Source of the DNA: Flavobacteriaceae bacterium
GTDB taxonomy: Bacteria > Bacteroidota > Bacteroidia > Flavobacteriales > Flavobacteriaceae
Assembly (NCBI GenBank): GCA_947472705.1
Contig: CANJDA010000008.1
Location: forward strand, 1-29,694
DNA length: 29,694 nucleotides
Direction: 5' to 3'
Below are positions 1-7,487 of this stretch, piece by piece (the first letter of the stretch is position 1; each line of letters begins with the position of its first letter). The notes beneath the pieces are model-generated. The model had not been told where the DNA came from and searched no databases. It worked only from the letters and a program-made list of their open reading frames with translations. The position numbers and the translations under genes were made by a program.

Positions 1-1524
1 CCATTGATCATAACTGAAAATATTCCAAATAATACCTTGAACGAATATCTTATGCTCATACAATGCGATTAGAGAACCTAATGATTTTGGCGTTAATTTT
101 TGAATCAAAATGGTATTCGTTGGTTTGTTTCCTGTAAATATTTTGAAGGGTAACAAGAAAGTAGTTTTAGCTTCTGAGATTCCTTGCTTTTCAAATTCAG
201 CTTTAACTTGTGATTCGGTTTTCCCATTTAATAAGGCTTCAGTTTGAGCAAAAAAATTGGACATTAATTTATTGTGATGATCTTCATTGCCATATAAAGG
301 TTTTACAAATCCAATAAAATCAGTTGGAATTAACTTGGTTCCTTGATGAATAAGTTGAAAAAATGCATGTTGTGAATTGGTTCCAGGTTCTCCCCAAATG
401 ATAGTCCCAGTTTGATAATTAACTGGTTTTCCATCTCTCCCCACACTTTTACCATTACTTTCCATGATACCTTGTTGAAGGTAAGGGGCCAGTTTTTGTA
501 AATATTGTGTATATGGAATTAAGGCTTCACTTTCGGCACCGAAAAAGTTATTATACCAAATGCTTACTAATGCTAAAATTACTGGAATGTTTTTATCGAA
601 TGATTCATTCTTGAAATGTTCATCCATTTCATGAGCCCCTTTTAATAAATCTTCAAAATTTTCATAACCAACCGCTAAACTAATTGATAAACCAACCGCA
701 CTCCAAAGAGAAAATCTTCCGCCAACCCAATCCCACATTGGGAAAATGTTATCTTTATTGATTCCAAACGCTGTTACTTTTTGAATGTTTGTAGAAACTG
801 CTACGAAATGTTTGGCGACATCTTCTTTTGAAGCAGATTTTAAAAACCAAGAGCGAATCGTTTCCGAGTTGGAAAGAGTTTCCTGAGTGGTAAATGTTTT
901 AGATACAATTACAAAAAGTGTCGTTTCTGGATTTAATTTTTTAAGAACTTCATTTACATGATCACCATCTACATTGGAAACAAAATGAACATTTAAATGG
1001 TTTTTGTAGAATTGTAAAGCTTCTACCACCATAGCTGGGCCAAGATCTGAGCCTCCAATTCCGATATTAACTATATCAGTAAAAGATTTTCCTGTATATC
1101 CTTTGCGATTGCCAGAGATAATGTTATCCGAAAACATTTTGATTTTGTTATTTACTTCAAAAACTTCAGGCATAATGTTTTTACCCTCTACTAAAACTGT
1201 GGTGTTTTTTGGAGCGCGTAAAGCAGTATGTAGGACTGCTCTGTTTTCCGTTTGATTGATGTTTTCTCCATCAAAATATGCAGAAATAGCGTCTTTAAGA
1301 TTTACTTCTTTTGCCAAGCTCTGAAGCAATTCCATAGTTTCTTGTGTGATAATGTTTTTAGAATAATCAACTAAAAAATCATTCCATTGAAGGTGAAATT
1401 TGGTTGCTCTTGATTTGTCATCGGAAAACATTTCAGGCATGGAAACACTTTTCATTTCGGTGAAATGTTCTTGTAGTTTTTGCCAAGCTATAGTAAGGGT
1501 CGGATTTGTATTAGGTAATGCCAT
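1..1524 (-). CDS. pgi: Glucose-6-phosphate isomerase, 3' end missing
   Basis: This enzyme interconverts glucose-6-phosphate and fructose-6-phosphate in cytosolic glycolysis and gluconeogenesis. The visible 508 residues start at an ATG at 1524 (MALPNTNPTL) and run without a stop to the left edge. Phosphoglucose isomerase hallmarks are readable in order: the sugar-phosphate binding segment IGIGGSDLGP, SKTFTTQET, VGGRFSLWSAVG, GEPGTNSQHAFFQLIHQG (catalytic Glu and His region), and near the edge QGIIWNIFSYDQW, which corresponds to the family signature usually written NxNSFDQWGVELGK. Family members are about 545 residues, so only about 35-40 C-terminal residues are missing. The gene follows the M23 peptidase gene after about 80 bases and has its own TAnnTTTG element. 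Identification is secure. Confidence 0.97.
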   Translation of the reverse strand, partial: MALPNTNPTLTIAWQKLQEHFTEMKSVSMPEMFSDDKSRATKFHLQWNDFLVDYSKNIITQETMELLQSLAKEVNLKDAISAYFDGENINQTENRAVLHTALRAPKNTTVLVEGKNIMPEVFEVNNKIKMFSDNIISGNRKGYTGKSFTDIVNIGIGGSDLGPAMVVEALQFYKNHLNVHFVSNVDGDHVNEVLKKLNPETTLFVIVSKTFTTQETLSNSETIRSWFLKSASKEDVAKHFVAVSTNIQKVTAFGINKDNIFPMWDWVGGRFSLWSAVGLSISLAVGYENFEDLLKGAHEMDEHFKNESFDKNIPVILALVSIWYNNFFGAESEALIPYTQYLQKLAPYLQQGIMESNGKSVGRDGKPVNYQTGTIIWGEPGTNSQHAFFQLIHQGTKLIPTDFIGFVKPLYGNEDHHNKLMSNFFAQTEALLNGKTESQVKAEFEKQGISEAKTTFLLPFKIFTGNKPTNTILIQKLTPKSLGSLIALYEHKIFVQGIIWNIFSYDQW

Positions 1525-1541
1525 TTTTTAAATTTGAATGA

Positions 1542-1549
1542 CAAATTTA
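1542..1549 (-). promoter_or_regulatory. Candidate -7 promoter element of pgi
   Basis: On the minus strand this reads TAAATTTG, a full match to the Bacteroidota -7 consensus TAnnTTTG, 17 bases upstream of the pgi ATG. No clear -33 TTTG stands about 19 bases further upstream, so this rests on the -7 match and its position. Confidence 0.5.
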
Positions 1550-1605
1550 CAACTATTGCTTGGTAAAAAAAGCGGAATATTTTACGCTAACGTTGTAGTT
1601 GAGAA

Positions 1606-2832
1606 TTATTTTCTGAATTTCAAATCAGAGACACTGTCTAATACTTTTTTCAAAGGTTGCATTTGCGCCATGAATTTAGGTTTTAGTGTTGAATTCATAG
1701 GGGTTGATGTTGGTAAATTTAACCTTAATGCATCTACCTGAACTCCATTTTTCCAAAATCGGTAGCAAACATGTGGGCCTGTGGCTAATCCAGTGCTTCC
1801 TACCTTGCCGATGATTTGACCCTGTGTTACGCGTTGTCCTCTTCTTACTAAGATTTTCGACATGTGTAAGTATTGGGTAGAGTAGGTTCGATCATGTTTT
1901 ACTTTAACAAAATTTCCATTTCCTGTAGTATAACCAGCTTGTTCTACAATGCCAGCTGCGGTGGTCATAATTGGTGTTCCCGTAGGTGCAGCATAGTCAG
2001 TTCCGTTGTGAGCTTTCCAAATTTTTTGAACAGGATGGAAACGATTTTTGGTATACCTTGAAGTAATATTAACAAATTTTAATGGAGCTTTCAAGAAGAA
2101 GTTTTTCAGTGTTTTTCCTTCGTCATCATAATATTGTTGCTTGTTAGTACTGCCATCTAGCGAAAAAGGGAAAGCATATATTTTTTTTCCTTTGTATTCG
2201 AAATAAGTAGCTTTTAAACTGTCCACACCATCATAAATGGTGTCATTAATATACCTTTCGGTAAAGGTAATCGCAAATTTATCTCCTTTTTGAAGTTTGA
2301 AAAAATCAATGGACCAAGCATAAATTTTAGCAATTTTTGGAGCTAATCCTGGGTCAACTTTTAAGCTTTGTAAAGTTTCCGATAAAGAACCATTTAAGGC
2401 ACCTGCTATGGTTCTTGTTGTGAATTTTACGGGTCTAGTCTTTTTATGCGCCACAACTGAATCTCGAAAATCAACTATATAATAATTGAGTCGATCAGGT
2501 TGATAAATAAAGGCTTGAATTTTATTGGTTTTGTCTTTGGTACGAAGGATAAAATAGGGTTTACCTTTTCGAATGGATCGAACATCAAAGGTGTCTTTTA
2601 CTTTGGCTACTATATCGTATACTTGATTTCCATTTAAGTTCTGTTTTTCAATAATACTTCCAAAAGTGTCACCTGATTGAATCGTATCTTCTACAATATT
2701 AAAATCATTAAGTTTAAATCCGAAATCAACTGTAACAGGAATCATCTTGTGTTTAAGTGCTGATTTTGTTTCAGTTTTATCACAAGATATTAAGAAGGTG
2801 AAAAAAATAAATAATAGAAATGTTTTTTTCAA
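1606..2832 (-). CDS. M23 family metallopeptidase, predicted lipoprotein
   Basis: A predicted peptidoglycan endopeptidase (LytM/M23 fold) of 408 residues. The N-terminus is a lipoprotein signal peptide with lipobox LISC (Cys17), so it is probably anchored in the envelope. Residues about 35-240 form an N-terminal region like that of other Gram-negative M23 proteins; the peptidase domain spans about 265-370. Readable motif residues are H275 and D279 (HNGTD), H313, H323 (YLHM) and H354 in GPHVCYRFW. Canonical M23 enzymes have GPHLH; here the second His of HxH, normally a zinc ligand, is C356. I recall the same HVC form in other Bacteroidota M23 proteins, so it is probably a lineage variant rather than damage. 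The start codon is TTG at 2832: no in-frame ATG lies between it and the upstream stop, and it begins a perfect signal peptide. It sits 24 bases after the Trp dioxygenase gene, probably in one operon. Confidence 0.9.
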   Translation of the reverse strand: MKKTFLLFIFFTFLISCDKTETKSALKHKMIPVTVDFGFKLNDFNIVEDTIQSGDTFGSIIEKQNLNGNQVYDIVAKVKDTFDVRSIRKGKPYFILRTKDKTNKIQAFIYQPDRLNYYIVDFRDSVVAHKKTRPVKFTTRTIAGALNGSLSETLQSLKVDPGLAPKIAKIYAWSIDFFKLQKGDKFAITFTERYINDTIYDGVDSLKATYFEYKGKKIYAFPFSLDGSTNKQQYYDDEGKTLKNFFLKAPLKFVNITSRYTKNRFHPVQKIWKAHNGTDYAAPTGTPIMTTAAGIVEQAGYTTGNGNFVKVKHDRTYSTQYLHMSKILVRRGQRVTQGQIIGKVGSTGLATGPHVCYRFWKNGVQVDALRLNLPTSTPMNSTLKPKFMAQMQPLKKVLDSVSDLKFRK

Positions 2833-2856
2833 GATGTGGCTTTTTATTCGCTGAAA

Positions 2857-3786
2857 CTATTCACCCCAGTTTTTTAATTCGTCTTCACTCCATAATTCTG
2901 GGAAAAATATTCTTCTTTGATATTTTGGATGCATGTATTTTTTCCAATCACTTCCTCCAGTTGCTTCTCCAGAACCTTGACCACTTTCTATATATTTTTT
3001 AGCCGCATTCAAATGTCCCATTACCCATGTAATGTTGACTGTATGGTCGTAATGACGCATTGCTTTTACAAGCTCAGCATTTTTTTGGTCAACTTCCGGC
3101 AATTGCTTGAATTTTTGCCAAATATTAATAGTGTTGTATTCTTCCATATAGCGAAGAAATTCTTCACGGTATTTTCTTTCGAATTCTAAAATTAGATAGG
3201 ATTTCTCACCTGTATTATGATCTTTACCAGCCGCTTGCCAATACAAATGTTCAAGAGCGTGAGAATAAGGCGTGTCTCTGTCAATAGTAGCTCTAAAACG
3301 ATAGTCAATTAAATTAATTAAATCGGTTGAAGAGAACTCAATCATACGGTATTGTGCACTTTGAAAACCACTAGCTGGGGTTAAAGTGTTTCGGAATTTC
3401 ATATATTGAGCTACTTCCATTCCGTCACCCATAATATCAAATGAGGTAGTCAACATGTCGAAATAGCGACTAATTCTTCTTAATTTTTCTGTAAAGAAAT
3501 CAGTTTTTGGTTTGTCAGTATGACATAATTGATGAATTTCCCAAAGAATCATTTTGAACAGCAATTCGTTTACTTGATGATACATGATAAATACCATTTC
3601 ATCAGGTAAAACGGTTCTTTGTGTTTGTAAATTTAGTAAAGCATCGGTTTGAATATAATCCCAATAGGTGATTGGTTTTGACCAAAGCAGTCCTTCTAGA
3701 TGGGTTTCGGTTTTTTGATTAATGGCTTCAAATTTTTGTTCTAAAGCATCAAGTAGCTGATCAGTTTGTGTTGTTTTTGTGTTCAT
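2857..3786 (-). CDS. kynA: Tryptophan 2,3-dioxygenase family protein
   Basis: A heme enzyme that opens the indole ring of L-tryptophan to N-formylkynurenine, the first step of the kynurenine pathway. At 309 residues it fits bacterial family members. Family positions are visible: FIMYHQVNELLFK with the distal His (H70), SGFQSAQYRMIEF with the substrate-carboxylate Arg (R147), the proximal heme ligand H248 in HYDHTVN, and EATGGSDW with T276 of the conserved TGGS loop. The set of active-site residues looks complete, so activity is likely. The start ATG overlaps the stop of the DUF3108 gene by one base (TAATG), indicating translational coupling. No kynurenine formamidase or kynureninase gene is in the window, so the fate of the product cannot be read here. 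The gene symbol is by family; a divergent TDO-superfamily member is less likely. Confidence 0.9.
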   Translation of the reverse strand: MNTKTTQTDQLLDALEQKFEAINQKTETHLEGLLWSKPITYWDYIQTDALLNLQTQRTVLPDEMVFIMYHQVNELLFKMILWEIHQLCHTDKPKTDFFTEKLRRISRYFDMLTTSFDIMGDGMEVAQYMKFRNTLTPASGFQSAQYRMIEFSSTDLINLIDYRFRATIDRDTPYSHALEHLYWQAAGKDHNTGEKSYLILEFERKYREEFLRYMEEYNTINIWQKFKQLPEVDQKNAELVKAMRHYDHTVNITWVMGHLNAAKKYIESGQGSGEATGGSDWKKYMHPKYQRRIFFPELWSEDELKNWGE

Positions 3787-4562
3787 TAGTCATTTAATTT
3801 TACCATAAACGGATTTTTTAATCCTTTGAATCCGTCTAAATCAGCTTTTATGGAGCCAACAGCAAGGCTAGCTTTTATTCGTAAAGGTATTTTGTTTTCG
3901 TCATCGGAAATCCAAACCGTTAAACTTTCTTCTTCTTTAAAGACTCTTCCCGATTGTACAATAGGTCTAAAAATCATAGTGGGTGCTGTACCAAATTTAG
4001 TTTTTAAATTTTCTCTTCCTATGAATTTTAACTTAAACTTATATATTTCATTATCAAAAAACATATCAACAACTATCGATTCTCCAACTTTTAATTTGTC
4101 AATATTTGGATGGTTTCTTAAGAAGTAAAATGTAGAAATAATATCCTGAACATTTTCGGTTACTGAAAATGTTTTTTCAGTTTTATTTTTATAATCTTTT
4201 ACCAAAACCTTATTGGCATCTTGATCAAAAAATCCATCTTGATTTTTAATATATCCACCTTCATCTATTTTTCTTACATATTGATAAGGTTTGTTTGTCA
4301 CTTTGTCGAAATAGCTTTCGTAATTGTCATCAACTTTGAAAAAGAATCGTGACATACCAACAGTATATCCTTTTCCTATAGCATGGTATACTTTCTTATT
4401 GTTTCTTGTAGCGTCTTGAATTTCAAGAGTTGCATAACCAGCATTTACAAACCCATAATGGATTCTAAATTTAAACCATTCACCAGTGTCATAGGCATCC
4501 GGTTTTTGAAAATTGAAACTTACAGTAATAAAAAGCAACAATAAGAAGAAATATTTTTTCAT
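3786..4562 (-). CDS. DUF3108 domain-containing exported protein
   Basis: A 258-residue protein with an N-terminal signal peptide (MKKYFFLLLLFITVSFNF) and no further membrane segments, so it is predicted to be periplasmic or surface-associated. The body matches the DUF3108 family as I know it: the early stretch GEWFKFRIHYGFVNAGYATL, then GMSRFFFKVDDNYESYFDK, then VDMFFDNEIYKFKLKF. The family is widespread in Bacteroidota and Proteobacteria, is thought to form a beta-rich fold, and has no agreed enzymatic role. It is the first gene of the operon with Trp dioxygenase and the M23 peptidase, so a role in envelope maintenance is possible but is inference. The ATG at 4562 is supported by the signal peptide and by a -33/-7 promoter about 40 bases upstream. 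Confidence 0.85.
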   Translation of the reverse strand: MKKYFFLLLLFITVSFNFQKPDAYDTGEWFKFRIHYGFVNAGYATLEIQDATRNNKKVYHAIGKGYTVGMSRFFFKVDDNYESYFDKVTNKPYQYVRKIDEGGYIKNQDGFFDQDANKVLVKDYKNKTEKTFSVTENVQDIISTFYFLRNHPNIDKLKVGESIVVDMFFDNEIYKFKLKFIGRENLKTKFGTAPTMIFRPIVQSGRVFKEEESLTVWISDDENKIPLRIKASLAVGSIKADLDGFKGLKNPFMVKLND

Positions 4563-4601
4563 TTTTTATTTGTTTTTATACTACAAATGCAATATCTGTT
4601 C

Positions 4602-4633
4602 CAAAAGTATTAAAACAAAAAAACCCAGTCAAA
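4602..4633 (-). promoter_or_regulatory. Promoter of the DUF3108-TDO-M23 operon
   Basis: On the minus strand TTTG (4633-4630), 20 bases, then TACTTTTG (4609-4602) fits the Bacteroidota TTTG-N19-TAnnTTTG promoter. Transcription would begin near 4597, leaving a leader of about 35 bases before the ATG at 4562. The -33 element lies inside the terminator hairpin of the upstream small-RNA candidate, so terminator and promoter share sequence. Confidence 0.6.
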
Positions 4634-4727
4634 TTAATGACTGAGTTTTTATGCTATTAACCAACCAAAAAACTATAAATTATGAAAATTTATCCAAAAA
4701 ATAGAGGGAACCACCCCTCGTTTTTGA
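4614..4727 (-). ncRNA. Candidate independent small RNA, about 110 nt
   Basis: Between hppD and the DUF3108 gene there is a self-contained transcription unit on the minus strand. A -7 element TATCTTTG (4740-4733) predicts a start near 4727. The transcript would hold three hairpins in a row: GAGGG/CCCTC (4719-4715 with 4708-4704, loop GTGGTT), ATAAATT/AATTTAT (4693-4687 with 4681-4675, loop TTCAT), and a 10-pair terminator stem (4647-4638 with 4631-4622) followed by seven T. It has no convincing coding sequence. The promoter and terminator spaced for a short RNA argue against its being only a leader of the next operon, which has its own promoter. The Flavobacteria-associated Rfam family Flavo-1 is one candidate to test; I cannot confirm it from memory. 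Confidence 0.55.
4622..4647 (-). terminator. Rho-independent terminator of the small-RNA unit
   Basis: On the minus strand AACTCAGTCA (4647-4638), loop TTAATT, TGACTGGGTT (4631-4622): ten pairs including one G-T, followed by a T-rich tract ending near 4614. It could also work weakly on the plus strand. It may also catch read-through from hppD, for which no nearer terminator is visible. Confidence 0.75.
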
Positions 4728-4732
4728 TGATA

Positions 4733-4764
4733 CAAAGATAAATGTATTTATTGCGAAAAAACAA
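4733..4764 (-). promoter_or_regulatory. Promoter of the small-RNA candidate
   Basis: On the minus strand TTG (4764-4762), a 21-base spacer, then TATCTTTG (4740-4733), a full match to TAnnTTTG. It lies about 90 bases downstream of the hppD stop and points at the hairpin-rich stretch 4727-4614. Confidence 0.55.
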
Positions 4765-4850
4765 TAAAAAAATCAAATTTAACACAAAATCAACAAAATA
4801 TAAACTAATAAACTGTGATATTTTGCATTATTGACAATAAAACATCAATT

Positions 4851-6011
4851 TTATAATGTTCCTCGCAACATTTGCTCTCTTTCAATAGATTCAAATAAAG
4901 CTTTGAAATTACCTGCGCCAAATCCTTTGGCTCCCATTCTTTGGATTATTTCAAAAAACAATGTTGGACGATCTTCTATAGGTTTGGTGAAAATTTGCAA
5001 CAAATACCCATCCTCATCAGCATCTACTAAAATGGATAACTCTTGTAATTTTTTGATGTCTTCTTTCATCATATCTCGGTGAACACCTAAACGAGCTGGA
5101 ATTTCATCATAATATGCTTGTGGAGGAGGCGGTAAAAATTCAACCCCACGAGCTCTTAGACCACTAACAGTTTTAATAATATCATCAGTGGCTACAGCTA
5201 TATGTTGTACCCCAGGGCTTTCATAAAAATCTAAATACTCTTCGATTTGTGATTTTTTCTTTCCTTCTGCTGGCTCGTTGATAGGGAATTTTATTCTTCC
5301 ATTACCGTTACTCATTACTTTACTCATTAAGGCGGAATATTCGGTGTGAATTTGACTATCATCAAAAGAAAGGAAATTTTCAAATCCCATTACATCTTCA
5401 TACCACTTTACCCATTGATTCATCTCTCCCCAGCCTACATTTCCAACCATATGGTCGATATATTTTAATCCTAGCGCTTCTGGATTGTAATCTGATTTCC
5501 AATCTTTAAAACCTGGTAAGAAAGTTCCTTTATAGTTTTTTCGCTCTACAAAAATGTGAACGGTTTCTCCATAAGTATAGATTCCTGAACGAATAACTTC
5601 ACCATGTTCGTCTTTTTCAACAGTGGGTTCCATAAATGGTTTTGCGCCACGTTTAGTTGTTTCTTCAAAAGCAGAAGTTGCATCTTCTACCCAAAGTGCA
5701 ATTACTTTTACACCATCACCATGTTTAGCTAGGTGCTGATTGATAGGTGATGCGCTATTTAATGGTGTGGTTAAAACTAATCGAATTTTATCTTGTTTTA
5801 AGACATAACTAGCTCTGTCTTTTACACCAGTTTCCAAACCAGCATAAGCTAATGATTGAAAGCCAAAGGCAGTTTTGTAAAAATGTGCCGATTGTTTGGC
5901 ATTGCCTACATAAAATTCAACGTAATCTGTACCTAATAGGGGAAGGAAGTCTTGTGCTCCTTCAAATATTTTTTCTAAACCGTATTCAACGGATTTTACT
6001 TCTTTTGACAT
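4851..6011 (-). CDS. hppD: 4-hydroxyphenylpyruvate dioxygenase
   Basis: A non-heme Fe(II) dioxygenase that converts 4-hydroxyphenylpyruvate to homogentisate in tyrosine and phenylalanine breakdown. The 386-residue protein has the two VOC domains of the family: an N-terminal one (about 28-155) and the catalytic C-terminal one (about 183-360). The iron facial triad is visible as H187 (YIDHMVGNV), H270 (GVQHIAVAT) and E354 (LFFEIIQRMG), followed by the family C-terminal segment GAKGFGAGNFKALFESIE. It lies 51 bases downstream of hmgA on the same strand with no terminator between, so the two consecutive steps are probably co-transcribed. Motif completeness and length make the call secure. Confidence 0.97.
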   Translation of the reverse strand: MSKEVKSVEYGLEKIFEGAQDFLPLLGTDYVEFYVGNAKQSAHFYKTAFGFQSLAYAGLETGVKDRASYVLKQDKIRLVLTTPLNSASPINQHLAKHGDGVKVIALWVEDATSAFEETTKRGAKPFMEPTVEKDEHGEVIRSGIYTYGETVHIFVERKNYKGTFLPGFKDWKSDYNPEALGLKYIDHMVGNVGWGEMNQWVKWYEDVMGFENFLSFDDSQIHTEYSALMSKVMSNGNGRIKFPINEPAEGKKKSQIEEYLDFYESPGVQHIAVATDDIIKTVSGLRARGVEFLPPPPQAYYDEIPARLGVHRDMMKEDIKKLQELSILVDADEDGYLLQIFTKPIEDRPTLFFEIIQRMGAKGFGAGNFKALFESIEREQMLRGTL

Positions 6012-6062
6012 AATAAATGCTATTTTAAAAGGTAATAATTTACCAAAAGTTGTGTTTAATTT

Positions 6063-7220
6063 TTACTCTAACCAAGATTGAAAATATTTATCATCGGAAA
6101 TTTTAATGGCTTCTTCAGTGACCATTAATGGTTTAAAAGTATCTACCATTACTGCCAATTCTTGGGTGTCTTTTTTACCAATACTTCTTTCAGCTGCTCC
6201 TGGATGCGGACCATGAGGTATTCCTGCAGGATGCAAAGATATGTGGCCAGCTTCAATGTCATTTCTGCTCATAAAGTCACCATCAACATAATACAAAACT
6301 TCATCTGAATCAATATTACTGTGATTGTATGGAGCTGGAATGGCTTCGGGATGATAATCATACAAACGTGGTACAAAAGAACAAACCACAAAGGCATCGG
6401 TTTCAAAGGTTTGATGCACTGGAGGTGGTTGGTGAATTCTTCCTGTAATGGGTTCAAAATCATGAATAGAAAAAGCATAAGGATAGTTATAACCATCATA
6501 TCCTATTACATCAAAGGGATGAGTGGCATAAATCATTTCGAAGATTTCATCTTTCTTTTTTACCTTAATGATAAAATCGCCTTTTTCGTTGTAGGTTTCT
6601 AATTCTTGTGGTCTACGAATATCACGTTCGCAAAAAGGCGAATGTTCTAGCAATTGCCCGAACCAGTTTCTATAACGTTTTGGAGTGTAAATAGGTCTAT
6701 GAGATTCAACAATAAACAAGCGATTGTCTTCTGTGTCAAAATCAATTTTATAAATGATACCACGAGGGATTAATATATAATCACCGTATTTGAAATCTAG
6801 ATTTCCTAACATGGTTCTCAGTTTTCCAGTCCCTTTATGAATGAATATCAATTCATCAGAATCGGTATTTTTATAAAAATAATCTTTGGTCGAATGCTTA
6901 GGAGCTGCTAATGCAATATGACAATCGGAATTGGTTAAAACAATTTTACGACTTTCCAGATAATCATTTTCCGGTGAAACTTCGAATCCTCGAAGACGGT
7001 AGGATTGAATATTGTTGGCTTTGGATATCTTAGGAGCAATGCTATATTGCTTTCTAATTTCTTTGACCTGAGTAGGCCTTTGTTCGTGGTAAGAGTTGGT
7101 TGACATTCCATCAAATCCAACCGTTCCAAACAATTGTTCGTAATATAAATCTCCGTTAGGTTTGCGGAAAACGGTATGTCTTTTAGGAGGAATGTTTCCT
7201 AATTTATGATATAATGGCAT
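6063..7220 (-). CDS. hmgA: Homogentisate 1,2-dioxygenase
   Basis: Opens the aromatic ring of homogentisate, giving maleylacetoacetate, the step after HPPD. At 385 residues it belongs to the shorter bacterial form (the human enzyme is about 445). Readable features: an N-terminal cupin-like region with GTGKLRTMLGNLDFKYGDY (about 130-148), and the catalytic segment with H300 and an acidic ligand (E307, or D306, whose spacing matches the human His335/Glu341 better) in YNHSNIDSDEVLYY, then H336 in AGIPHGPHPG. The PHGP signature is strongly diagnostic. It is the first gene of the pair with hppD. No fumarylacetoacetase gene is present in the window, so the last steps must be encoded elsewhere. A leader of up to about 150 bases precedes the ATG. 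Confidence 0.93.
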   Translation of the reverse strand: MPLYHKLGNIPPKRHTVFRKPNGDLYYEQLFGTVGFDGMSTNSYHEQRPTQVKEIRKQYSIAPKISKANNIQSYRLRGFEVSPENDYLESRKIVLTNSDCHIALAAPKHSTKDYFYKNTDSDELIFIHKGTGKLRTMLGNLDFKYGDYILIPRGIIYKIDFDTEDNRLFIVESHRPIYTPKRYRNWFGQLLEHSPFCERDIRRPQELETYNEKGDFIIKVKKKDEIFEMIYATHPFDVIGYDGYNYPYAFSIHDFEPITGRIHQPPPVHQTFETDAFVVCSFVPRLYDYHPEAIPAPYNHSNIDSDEVLYYVDGDFMSRNDIEAGHISLHPAGIPHGPHPGAAERSIGKKDTQELAVMVDTFKPLMVTEEAIKISDDKYFQSWLE

Positions 7221-7369
7221 ATTTTTTAATTTGTAATTTAAAAATGAGATAAATTGAAAATGTATCCAAATCGGCTTTGATTCATAGTATTATAATTCAA
7301 CTCATTCAGGATTTCTCTTGATGAGGAATTTCAAGTGTGCTAATAAATTATTCCCTTTTTTCATTTACA

Positions 7370-7397
7370 CAAATATCGGAAAAATATATACTCCAAA
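7370..7397 (-). promoter_or_regulatory. Weak promoter candidate for hmgA-hppD
   Basis: The gap 7221-7424 upstream of hmgA holds no gene. The best promoter on the minus strand is TTTG (7397-7394), 16 bases, then GATATTTG (7377-7370), one mismatch to TAnnTTTG. The spacing is short, so this is tentative. It would give a leader of about 145 bases, room for regulation, but I see no recognisable riboswitch. Confidence 0.25.
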
Positions 7398-7424
7398 AAT
7401 GATAATTATCAATTTTTATAAAAA

Positions 7425-7464
7425 GCAAAAAAGGATTAAAGAGTTTTAAAACCCTATAATCCTT
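7425..7464 (-). terminator. Terminator of the amino-acid permease gene
   Basis: On the minus strand AAGGATTA (7464-7457) pairs with TAATCCTT (7438-7431), and the enclosed stretch folds further as AGGGTTTT/AAAACTCT. A run of T follows. It begins 24 bases after the permease stop and separates that gene from hmgA. Confidence 0.8.
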
Positions 7465-7487
7465 AATGGTAAAGTGTAGAATTAAAT

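Noticed and set aside
4741..4850. A terminator directly behind hppD.
   Set aside because: Only a 5-pair ATTGA/TCAAT hairpin without a following T tract is present; the first convincing terminator is the one at 4622-4647.
7221..7424. Possible riboswitch or attenuator in the long leader of hmgA.
   Set aside because: A loose GGAAT/ATTCC pairing is visible, but no known riboswitch core, short peptide rich in Tyr/Phe codons, or terminator/antiterminator pair could be made out.
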